This document shows, in pieces, positions 15,726 through 22,489 of a DNA stretch of 41,699 nt. The notes beneath the pieces are model-generated. The model saw only the letters and a program-made list of their open reading frames with translations, had not been told where the DNA came from and did not search any database. Origin of the DNA: an uncultured Prevotella sp. (GTDB lineage: Bacteria; Bacteroidota; Bacteroidia; Bacteroidales; Bacteroidaceae); NCBI GenBank assembly GCA_934281565.1, contig CAKQXI010000006.1:1-41699 (forward strand), given 5' to 3'. Each line of letters starts with the position of its first letter. Position 1 is the stretch's first letter. A program made the position numbers and the translations under genes.

Positions 15726-17576
15726 TCACCTACTGCTTGAGCCGTATGCAATTCTTCGACGTTGCATCTCGGCTGCCTGAGCCTCCGAAGATGGCGAGAG
15801 CTTACCTTTCAAGTATTGTTCCATCATCAATCCTCCGATAGGCACACCATAGTCGGCACCCCATCCACCGTTTTCCACATACACGGCAATGGCTATCTTA
15901 GGATTGCTCATCGGTGCAAAGCCCATGAACACAGAGTGGTCGTGACCACGGTTCTGTGCCGTACCAGTCTTTCCACACGGCTCGAAATCATATCGTGCGA
16001 GCATCTTGCACGTACCCCTCAGCGCAGAGCTTCTCATGCCAGCCACCACATAGTTGTATGCTCGCCTTGAAGCCTTGGTGTAATGGCGGTTGGCATAGAG
16101 CGTGTCGAGCGGTTCGCCCTGCACCTTGCGCACGACATGGGGAATATAATAATAGCCCCTGTTCGCTATTGTTGCGCCAAGGTTGGCGATTTGCAAAGGA
16201 GTAAGGTTCACCTCACCCTGCCCGATAGAGATACTGATGATGGTAAGACCGTTCCACGAGCCCCTGTAAGCCTTGTCATAGAACTGGGCGTTAGGTATCA
16301 ATCCACGCTTCTCGCCAGGCAAGTCGATGCCCAGCTTATAGCCGAAGCCCATGCTCACCATATAGTCGCGCCAAGTGTTCATGGCATCTTGCACGTTGTG
16401 GTACTTCCTACGGTTGCCCATCATGTAATAAAGCCCCCAGCAGAAATAACCATTGCAAGAGGTGCTGATGGCATCGACGAGCGAGATAGGCGAGGCGTGC
16501 CCATGGCATCCCACGTGCAAGCCCCTGTAAGAGAAACCATGGTTGCATGGGAACTCCGTGCCTGGGGTGACGATGCCCTCGGTGAGGTAAGTCAATGCCT
16601 GGGTGGTCTTGAACGTAGAACCTGGGGGATATTGTCCCATGATGCTACGGTTGAGCAAAGGTTTCCAAGGGTTCTGGGAAAGCCACCTGTGCATCTTTCC
16701 ACGCTGTCTTCCCACGAGCCTGCGAGGGTCATAGGATGGAGAGGAAACCATGGCAAGGACCTCTCCCGTACGAGGGTCGATAGCCACGATGCTGCCTATC
16801 TTTCCTTGCAACAATCTCTCGCCCAGCGCCTGCAAGTTCACGTCGATGCCCAGGGTCAAGTCCTTGCCAGCCACGGGTCGCCTGTCCAGCTTGCCATGCT
16901 GATAACTGCCCTGTATCCTACCATGGGCGTCACGGAGCATGATTTTCACGCCTTTCTGCCCACGCAACTGCTCCTCATAGAACTTCTCCAGTCCTAATTT
17001 TCCGATATAGTCACCTGGTTGATAATAATTGTCCTCCTCGATGTCGCTCTCCGACACCTCGCCCACATCGCCCAGCACATGGGCAGCATAGGGATAGGTA
17101 TATTCTCGGATGCTTCGGCGTTGCACATAAAAGCCAGGGAAGCGAAACATCTTCTCTTGGAACACGCTGAACTCCTTGTCGCTCAACTGGCTCATAAAGA
17201 GTTGCTGGGTATAGCGCGAATAACCAGGGTTCTTGGCACGATCCTTGATGTCATTCATGCGTTGTACAAAAAACTCCTTGGTGATGCCCAAGGAATTGCA
17301 AAACTCCATCGTGTCAAGCCTGCCGCTCTCCTCGTTCATCACGACCATGATGTCATAGGCAGGCTGGTTATATACCATCAGCTTGCCCGTGCGGTCATAG
17401 ATGGCACCACGCGAGGGATATTCTATCTGCTTCAAGAAAGCATTACTGTCGGCATTCTTCTTGTAGTCGTCGCTCATGATCTGGAGCGTGAACAGACGGA
17501 TGAGGTATATGGTCACTATCGAGATGGCCACACCCCCTATCACATATCGTCGCTTTTCAAGATTGTAATCCAACAT
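15726..17576 (-). CDS. mrdA: Penicillin-binding protein 2
   Basis: A 616-residue class B transpeptidase that cross-links peptidoglycan with RodA in the elongasome. One N-terminal membrane segment (about residues 12-32), a dimerisation/pedestal region, then the transpeptidase domain with SxxK at Ser320-Thr-Phe-Lys323 (PGSTFKTT), SxN at Ser373-Cys-Asn375 and KTG at 536-538. Length and motif spacing are normal for PBP2. It starts 9 bp after the mreD stop, so the two are co-transcribed. An overlapping antisense open frame (17019-17921) is considered a shadow. Confidence 0.95.
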   Translation of the reverse strand: MLDYNLEKRRYVIGGVAISIVTIYLIRLFTLQIMSDDYKKNADSNAFLKQIEYPSRGAIYDRTGKLMVYNQPAYDIMVVMNEESGRLDTMEFCNSLGITKEFFVQRMNDIKDRAKNPGYSRYTQQLFMSQLSDKEFSVFQEKMFRFPGFYVQRRSIREYTYPYAAHVLGDVGEVSESDIEEDNYYQPGDYIGKLGLEKFYEEQLRGQKGVKIMLRDAHGRIQGSYQHGKLDRRPVAGKDLTLGIDVNLQALGERLLQGKIGSIVAIDPRTGEVLAMVSSPSYDPRRLVGRQRGKMHRWLSQNPWKPLLNRSIMGQYPPGSTFKTTQALTYLTEGIVTPGTEFPCNHGFSYRGLHVGCHGHASPISLVDAISTSCNGYFCWGLYYMMGNRRKYHNVQDAMNTWRDYMVSMGFGYKLGIDLPGEKRGLIPNAQFYDKAYRGSWNGLTIISISIGQGEVNLTPLQIANLGATIANRGYYYIPHVVRKVQGEPLDTLYANRHYTKASRRAYNYVVAGMRSSALRGTCKMLARYDFEPCGKTGTAQNRGHDHSVFMGFAPMSNPKIAIAVYVENGGWGADYGVPIGGLMMEQYLKGKLSPSSEAQAAEMQRRRIAYGSSSR

Positions 17577-17585
17577 AATGATTAT

Positions 17586-18083
17586 TTACTTTCTGAAATT
17601 CTCCAGTGCGAAGACTACCAACATTGTTATCACCATACTTCCGCCTATGCACTTCAGCCATTGCAACCAGTTGAAGAAATTGAACGTCTCCAGCGTAAAG
17701 AATATCAGGCAATAGACGAATATCATCATCAGCATATACCAGAAATAGGCATGTGCCCCGATGTTGCGCATGGATGGCTCGAGGTCGTCGGCGCTGTCAC
17801 GAGGTATGAACAGCTCGAAAAGCGTCGGCTGTATGGCACCAAGGGCGGTCATCGACGCCGAAGCCACACCTGGCGTGTTGGCGAAAATATCGATGCAGAG
17901 ACCCATGAAGAAGCTCCATAGCAAGATTGCCCAACGTGGATAATTACGTGGGAAATGAAGCACGAGGATGACATGAATCAATGGCGTGGCACAATTGAAC
18001 AGGTGGATGTGGTTGAACACCAAGCCCTGCACCACCACGAGAACCATGAAAGCCGTCAGTCGTTTTATAAAGTCTATACTCAT
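17586..18083 (-). CDS. mreD: Rod shape-determining protein MreD
   Basis: A 165-residue membrane protein with five or six hydrophobic segments. MreD has low conservation; identification depends on size, the membrane pattern (FMVLVVVQGLVFNHIHLF at the start, GLCIDIFANTPGVASASMTALG centrally) and its place between mreC and mrdA. The D-x-F-x-x-x-P-G motif in the centre is typical. It connects MreB filaments and MreC to the cell-wall synthases. It follows mreC by 13 bp. Confidence 0.9.
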   Translation of the reverse strand: MSIDFIKRLTAFMVLVVVQGLVFNHIHLFNCATPLIHVILVLHFPRNYPRWAILLWSFFMGLCIDIFANTPGVASASMTALGAIQPTLFELFIPRDSADDLEPSMRNIGAHAYFWYMLMMIFVYCLIFFTLETFNFFNWLQWLKCIGGSMVITMLVVFALENFRK

Positions 18084-18096
18084 TTCTTTCTCCCTC

Positions 18097-18963
18097 TTAC
18101 TTGTCCTCTTGCGGTTTAATAGAATCCTGCGCCGCCCTCAATATCTCGATTCTCTCCTTCATCGAGGAATCGTCGATGACGCACACGTCACGGAGCTTGC
18201 CGAAGTCGGTGGCAAGCTTCACCTGCACCCTGTACGACAATCCGTCGGCTGAGTTGAACACGTGCAATATCTTGCCCACTCTTACGCCTGGAGGGAAGAC
18301 GGCGGAATAGCCACTGGTGACCACATTGTCGCCTAACTTAAAGTGGGCGTGGCGAGGCACATCCTCGACATACGCCAGCTCCGAAGAGCCTCCCTGCCAG
18401 CGCAGATAGCCGAAATATCCACGGTTCTGGATGGTGCAACTGATGTTGGAACGTGTATTGAGCACAGGTATCACAATAGAGTAATGCTCCGTCACGAGAT
18501 ACACGATGCCCACGATGCCTGTGCCCGAGACGACGCCCATGTCCTTGCGAATGCCGTCGGCATGACCCTTGTCGATGGTCATCAGGTTGTCGTACTTGCT
18601 GACACTATTGTCGATGACCTTGGCAGGTATCAAACGATAATTGTCCAGCATCGCCAGCTGTCCACGGCGCAACGCCCCACTATCCTTGGTCACAGCGGTC
18701 AGGCTATCCGCCAACTGCTGCACCTGATATTCCAAGTAGGCATTGCGCTGGGTCAGTTCCTGGTTCACCTTGGTAAGCGAGAAGAAGGTCTCCACATTCG
18801 AGTCCCACTCATACAACTTGCCCATCACGGCATTTGCCGAAGAGAACCACACACTGCCCTGATAGCTATTGAAGCTGAACAACAGCACCATACTGACCAC
18901 CTCAAGAACCACGAAGACAAACCAATGGTTGTATTTCGCCAGAAATTCTATAAGGTTGTGCAT
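18097..18963 (-). CDS. mreC: Rod shape-determining protein MreC
   Basis: A 288-residue protein with an N-terminal membrane helix (about residues 14-31), a coiled coil (residues of about 60-95, NQELTQRNAYLEYQVQQLADSL) and a beta-barrel periplasmic domain containing IPAKVIDNSVSKYDNLMTIDKG, GIRKDMGVVSGTGIVGIV and VVTSGYSAVFPPGVRVGKI, all characteristic of MreC. It scaffolds PBP2 and MreD and activates the RodA-PBP2 pair. It lies 16 bp after mreB. The C-terminal QDSIKPQEDK tail is short and polar. Confidence 0.94.
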   Translation of the reverse strand: MHNLIEFLAKYNHWFVFVVLEVVSMVLLFSFNSYQGSVWFSSANAVMGKLYEWDSNVETFFSLTKVNQELTQRNAYLEYQVQQLADSLTAVTKDSGALRRGQLAMLDNYRLIPAKVIDNSVSKYDNLMTIDKGHADGIRKDMGVVSGTGIVGIVYLVTEHYSIVIPVLNTRSNISCTIQNRGYFGYLRWQGGSSELAYVEDVPRHAHFKLGDNVVTSGYSAVFPPGVRVGKILHVFNSADGLSYRVQVKLATDFGKLRDVCVIDDSSMKERIEILRAAQDSIKPQEDK

Positions 18964-18979
18964 ATACTACGCTATATGA

Positions 18980-20002
18980 TTATCTCATCAAGAAAGAGAA
19001 ACGGTCTACATTCTTCAATGCAATTCCAGCTCCCTTTGCCACACTATGCAATGGGTCTTCCGCGATATGGAACTGGATGTTTATCTTGTCGGTCAAGCGC
19101 TTGTCCAAGCCACGGAGCAAGGCACCGCCACCCGAGAGCCAGATACCATTCTTCACGATGTCGGCGTAAAGCTCAGGAGGCGTGTTCTCCAATGCCGAGA
19201 GCACGGCATTCTCTATCTTTGCCACCGTCTTGTCCAAGCAATGGGCGATTTCCTGATAGCAAACTGGCACCTCCATTGGGAGAGCCGTGATGCGGTTTGG
19301 TCCATGCACGATGAAGTCGTCTGGAGCCTCATCACCAAGGTCGGTCAACGCCGAGCCCACATGGATCTTGATACGCTCCGCCATACGCTCGGATACCTTC
19401 ACGTTGTGCTGACGGCTCATGTACTCCTGGATGTCAGACGTAAGGTCGTCGCCAGCCGTACGGATGGAGTTGTTGCTCACGATGCCACCCAGCGAGATAA
19501 CGGCAATCTCGGTGGAGCCACCACCTATGTCAACTATCATATTGCCCTCTGGAGCCTCCACATCGATACCGATGCCGATAGCAGCAGCCATAGGCTCGAA
19601 AATCAAATAGACGTCACGACCGTCGGCGTGCTCGGCAGAGTCGCGCACGGCACGAAGCTCAACCTCGGTAGAGCCCGAAGGTACGCCGATGACCATACGG
19701 AGCGAGGGAGAGAAGAGACGGCTTCCCGTGTGAACCATCTTGATCAAGCCCCTCATCATCTGCTCGCAAGCAGTGAAGTCGGCGATGACGCCGTCACGGA
19801 GAGGACGGATGGTACGGATGTTGTCGTGGGTCTTCTCGTACATCATCTTAGCTTTTTCGCCCACAGCTATCATCTTGTCTGTACGGCGGTCGAGGGCAAC
19901 AACGGATGGCTCGTCCACCACAATCTTATCATCGCTGATGATGATGGTGTTGGCGGTGCCCAAGTCCATTGCTATTTCCTGAATAAATGAAAAAAATCCC
20001 AT
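18980..20002 (-). CDS. mreB: Rod shape-determining protein MreB (bacterial actin)
   Basis: A 340-residue actin homologue that polymerises under the inner membrane and guides lateral wall synthesis. Nucleotide-binding motifs are AMDLGTANTII (phosphate 1), MIVDIGGGSTEIAVISLGG (phosphate 2) and LSGGGALLRGLDKRL (adenosine). A hydrophobic N-terminus (MGFFSFIQEI) probably anchors it to the membrane. It is the first gene of the elongasome cluster and is preceded by 223 bp with repeat family B, then purH on the same strand; I see no clear TAnnTTTG promoter of its own, so it may be read from the purH promoter. Confidence 0.97.
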   Translation of the reverse strand: MGFFSFIQEIAMDLGTANTIIISDDKIVVDEPSVVALDRRTDKMIAVGEKAKMMYEKTHDNIRTIRPLRDGVIADFTACEQMMRGLIKMVHTGSRLFSPSLRMVIGVPSGSTEVELRAVRDSAEHADGRDVYLIFEPMAAAIGIGIDVEAPEGNMIVDIGGGSTEIAVISLGGIVSNNSIRTAGDDLTSDIQEYMSRQHNVKVSERMAERIKIHVGSALTDLGDEAPDDFIVHGPNRITALPMEVPVCYQEIAHCLDKTVAKIENAVLSALENTPPELYADIVKNGIWLSGGGALLRGLDKRLTDKINIQFHIAEDPLHSVAKGAGIALKNVDRFSFLMR

Positions 20003-20064
20003 TTCTTAATCTAATTTTCTAAATATATTTTTAAGCTTAAAATTATCTCTTGAAAATTTTGCAA

Positions 20065-20215
20065 GCATAGAAGTTAAAGAATTTAAAGAAGTTAGAGAAG
20101 TTAAAGCCAAATGCTTTGTTGCCTAAAATCGAGCCGAAAAAGGTAATGGCTATAACTTCTTAGCGACCGCAGGGAGCGATAACTTCTTTAACTCCTATAA
20201 CTTCCGCCCACCGAA
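20065..20215. repeat. Intergenic repeat family B, copy 1 (purH-mreB gap)
   Basis: Arms of GAAGTTA/TAACTTC units flank a core, AGCGACCGCAGGGAGCGA, at 20162-20179. The core plus TAACTTC is nearly identical to 27287-27312. Together they fill most of the 223-bp gap between purH and mreB. Confidence 0.75.
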
Positions 20216-20225
20216 AGCCACGCAA

Positions 20226-20819
20226 TCACTTCCCGAACCAAGCATGGATAGCCGTATCATAGTGGCTGCTCACGCCAAAGGCACGCTCGGCGAACATCTT
20301 GCGATCCTCGATGTCGGTCTCGGCGCCTCTCTTGTTCAGAATATCGAGCAATACGCCATACTCCGCCTTGCTTGGCACGATAACCACATCCTTGAAGTTC
20401 TTTGCGCCAGCACGTATCAGCGAGATGCCGCCGATGTCGATTTTCTCAATGATCTCGGCGTCGCTTGCGCCACTTGCCACGGTCTGCTCGAATGGATACA
20501 AGTCCACGATGACGAGGTCGATGGCAGGAATTTCATACTCTTCCATTTGCTTCTGGTCGCCCTCATTGTCACGGCGAGCCAAGATACCGCCGAATATTTT
20601 AGGATGGAGGGTCTTCACACGACCGCCGAGGATAGACGGATAAGTGGTGACCTCCTCTACTTTCTGACATTCATAACCCAAGGACTCGATGAACTTCTGG
20701 GTACCTCCCGTGCTCAAGAACTTCACGCCCTCTTCGTTCAGCTTGGCGAGCAACTCATCCAAGCCATCCTTATGGAAGACTGACACCAACGCAGTCTTTA
20801 TTTTCTTTGTTTCAGCCAT
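20226..20819 (-). CDS. purH: IMP cyclohydrolase (stand-alone PurH N-terminal domain)
   Basis: A 197-residue protein equal to the N-terminal MGS-like IMP cyclohydrolase domain of PurH: TALVSVFHKDGLDELLAKL, FLSTGGTQKFIESLG, VTTYPSILGGRVKTLHPKIFGGILARR, VDLYPFEQTVA, EKIDIGGISLIRAGAKNFKDVVIV, then AERAFGVSSHYDTAIHAWF. It closes the last ring in purine synthesis, FAICAR to IMP. The usual bifunctional PurH is about 500-530 residues and continues into the AICAR formyltransferase domain; here the protein ends cleanly at WFGK and the following 220 bp hold only a repeat. The formyltransferase must therefore be encoded elsewhere, or this copy lost it. Confidence 0.88.
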   Translation of the reverse strand: MAETKKIKTALVSVFHKDGLDELLAKLNEEGVKFLSTGGTQKFIESLGYECQKVEEVTTYPSILGGRVKTLHPKIFGGILARRDNEGDQKQMEEYEIPAIDLVIVDLYPFEQTVASGASDAEIIEKIDIGGISLIRAGAKNFKDVVIVPSKAEYGVLLDILNKRGAETDIEDRKMFAERAFGVSSHYDTAIHAWFGK

Positions 20820-20848
20820 TTATTTCTACTCAAATTAGAATTACGCTG

Positions 20849-20879
20849 CAAAGGTACAAAAAAATTTTGAATTATGCAA
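20849..20879 (-). promoter_or_regulatory. Promoter for purH (and possibly the mre cluster)
   Basis: On the minus strand TTG (20877-20879), 20-bp spacer, TACCTTTG (20849-20856), 30 bp before the purH ATG. Confidence 0.65.
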
Positions 20880-20929
20880 TAGCTAGGGTGAAATATTTGC
20901 GCTTATCACACTTATATCCTGCTCATCAT

Positions 20930-21088
20930 CGCTTACACTTACAATTACAGTTAGAAAATCCGCTCCATACTGCAAGAGGGTAAAAGAGTGTTAATTATTT
21001 TTTATATTTATATATATATATAAATATAACTTTCTTTTCTTCCTTTTTACCCCCTCGGAAAATCTAACTGTAATTGTAAGTGTAAGCG
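20930..21088. repeat. 159-bp nested palindrome (repeat family C)
   Basis: Outer arms 20930-20955 and 21063-21088 are a perfect 26-bp inverted repeat; TCCG/CGGA continues the pairing inward across an A-rich internal loop. Further in, GAGGGTAAAA (20976-20985) can pair with TTTTTACCCCCTC (21044-21056). The centre 21003-21028 is a perfect 26-bp A/T palindrome. The element sits in the 364-bp gap between the Abi gene stop and purH; the rest of the gap (apart from the purH promoter) shows nothing else. No transposase frame is inside, so it is MITE-like or a very large terminator hairpin. Confidence 0.85.
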
Positions 21089-21183
21089 TTTTCTCCCCGA
21101 AAGAGTGTTCACCAAGCGAGCCCTTGCCATAAGCCCATGAGTTATGAGGCATAAAGCTATGAGTTGTCAGAGATACCTAACAG

Positions 21184-22080
21184 TTATCTCCACAATGGCT
21201 CATCTTGCCAATGTTTAGGAAATCCCATGGCATTCGTGTCAACATCTGGATAAAGTGACAATAAGTCCTTGAAGTTAGCGCATAACTCATTTTGTGGATC
21301 AATGGCATTTAGCCAATACAACAAGCAGCAAAGAACCGAATATAGCCGATTTGCGACTTCGGGCTTATTCGTTATCCATGCTTGTTTTAATTTCATCGGA
21401 AGTTGAGGCATTACAGGCATCACACGATTCCAGACACGCCCATGATGGGCACAACAGTTGCGAAGCGCATTGATGGATTTCATCCAACTTTCGAGTATCT
21501 CTTGTTGAGGAACGTCATAGGAACGAGCTATTTTCTTTTTGGCAGCACCATTGGCGAAATTGAAATACAATTTTGTCAAGCAGCCAAACGATGTCAAATC
21601 TATTAGTTTCCAAGCTGGCGGAAAGTCTTCCTTGCCATACTTCACATAATGCTCTTTGATAAAATCATCCTTGGAACGCTGCAGTTCCCTATCCAAAGAG
21701 GAAAGGTTCTCTGCATACTTGTGCTTGTCAACAGACAAATCGGGATTGATAAACCAAAAAGCTCCATAATTCAAAGAAAACAAATTGATAACCTTTGCCC
21801 GCAAAGAAATCTCTATCTTTTGGATAGCGGAAAACAGTAGGGTTCTAAGTTTGGCATCAAACTCATAAAGCCTCACAGCTTTCTCAAAGGTAGCATTTTC
21901 CTTATAGCCATGCTTATCCGATGCCTTGAAAGGACGCAAATATGCTGCAAATCTAAAGTAGCTGACATTCTCAAGGAAAGCAAATGCTTTTCTCTCATCC
22001 ATAATCGCCAATCCCTCATTTTGAAGATTGGCTAAAAGAGTTGCTGTGCCAAGTGGTGGGTTAGTGTATTCCATACGCAT
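21184..22080 (-). CDS. Abi_2 family abortive infection protein (AbiD/AbiF type, HEPN RNase)
   Basis: A 298-residue protein of the Abi_2 (AbiD/F) family. The N-terminal third has the family's aromatic YFRFAAYLRPF segment (41-51), followed by VRLYEFDAKLRTLLFSAIQKIEISLRA. The HEPN RNase motif R-x4-H is intact at Arg207...His212 (RNCCAHH), followed by GRVWNR. Family members are phage-defence proteins thought to cut RNA once activated. No protein antitoxin is next to it; the leader between its promoter and ATG contains a hairpin with a U-run. ATGs at 22080 and 22074 are both possible; the first follows the U-rich leader directly. Composition is slightly more A/T-rich than the housekeeping neighbours and it sits among repeats, suggesting it was acquired. 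Confidence 0.87.
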   Translation of the reverse strand: MRMEYTNPPLGTATLLANLQNEGLAIMDERKAFAFLENVSYFRFAAYLRPFKASDKHGYKENATFEKAVRLYEFDAKLRTLLFSAIQKIEISLRAKVINLFSLNYGAFWFINPDLSVDKHKYAENLSSLDRELQRSKDDFIKEHYVKYGKEDFPPAWKLIDLTSFGCLTKLYFNFANGAAKKKIARSYDVPQQEILESWMKSINALRNCCAHHGRVWNRVMPVMPQLPMKLKQAWITNKPEVANRLYSVLCCLLYWLNAIDPQNELCANFKDLLSLYPDVDTNAMGFPKHWQDEPLWR

Positions 22081-22085
22081 ATAAA

Positions 22086-22132
22086 CAAAAAAGTTCCGCC
22101 CTGGTACGCTGTTCTATGGGAAGCGTGGCGGA
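22086..22132 (-). ncRNA. Candidate leader RNA / attenuator hairpin upstream of the Abi gene
   Basis: On the minus strand the leader folds as TCCGCC+ACGCT (5' side) pairing with AGCGT and GGCGGA (3' side), with a 5-nt ACCAG bulge and an 11-nt apical loop, followed by ACTTTTTTG. Stem bases: 22127-22132/22095-22100 and 22122-22126/22106-22110. It lies between a strong promoter and the Abi ATG, so transcripts ending at the U-run would be about 50 nt; readthrough makes the Abi mRNA. Existence as a separate RNA is inferred. Confidence 0.5.
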
Positions 22133-22143
22133 TTCTAGTACTG

Positions 22144-22175
22144 CAAAGATACAATTTAAATTTGAATTCTCCAAA
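22144..22175 (-). promoter_or_regulatory. Promoter for the Abi gene and its leader
   Basis: On the minus strand TTTG (22172-22175), exactly 20 bp, TATCTTTG (22144-22151). Expected start is near 22137, just before the leader hairpin. Confidence 0.75.
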
Positions 22176-22231
22176 TGTTTTCTAAGAAATTTGCTTATAA
22201 GCGGCATTTTGCGTCTTATCACACCCCAAAA

Positions 22232-22263
22232 TTTGGTGGTCTCAAGAAAAAGCCGTATCTTTG
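22232..22263 (+). promoter_or_regulatory. Promoter for clpB
   Basis: TTTG (22232-22235), exactly 20 bp, TATCTTTG (22256-22263). It leaves a leader of about 220 nt before the clpB ATG. The Abi promoter lies back to back about 60 bp away. Confidence 0.75.
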
Positions 22264-22360
22264 CACACGTAAACATTTCAGCCAACTTGTCAGACATCAC
22301 AACCACAAAAAGACCCAAATATACGAAAAATCAGACAGAATGTCATATTTCTACGCATAA

Positions 22361-22439
22361 TCGGACTTCGGGCACACTATTCGCTCACAAGGCTTGCGAA
22401 AGCCGAAAAGCTAATACTCACAAACGAGCGGAAGTCTGA
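22361..22439 (+). ncRNA. Structured 5' leader element upstream of clpB
   Basis: Three nested stems can form: P1 TCGGACTTC (22361-22369) with GAAGTCTGA (22431-22439), one G-U pair; P2 CGCTC (22382-22386) with GAGCG (22426-22430), directly stacked on P1; P3 GGCTT/AAGCC (22391-22404) capped by a GCGA tetraloop. Two upstream TCAGAC segments (22290-22295, 22331-22336) could compete for the P1 3' strand. I do not recognise a known riboswitch class. Confidence 0.45.
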
Positions 22440-22474
22440 GGCTAAGTTCTAAAAACAAGATTATAAACACATAG

Positions 22475-22481
22475 AAAGGAG
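22475..22481 (+). promoter_or_regulatory. Shine-Dalgarno site for clpB
   Basis: AAAGGAG 8 bp before the clpB ATG is a canonical Shine-Dalgarno sequence, unusual in this window where most genes have none. It may allow leader structure to control ribosome access. Confidence 0.6.
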
Positions 22482-22489
22482 TTAAGGAT

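Noticed and set aside
17019..17921. 300-codon plus-strand open frame across mrdA and mreD
   Set aside because: Antisense to two clear genes of the elongasome cluster, with no recognisable domain.
20930..21088. Insertion sequence with terminal inverted repeats
   Set aside because: Only 159 bp long, with no open frame inside; at most a MITE-like element.
22116..22439. 107-codon open frame upstream of clpB
   Set aside because: It spans both back-to-back promoters and the structured leader; composition and lack of any motif suggest it is not coding.
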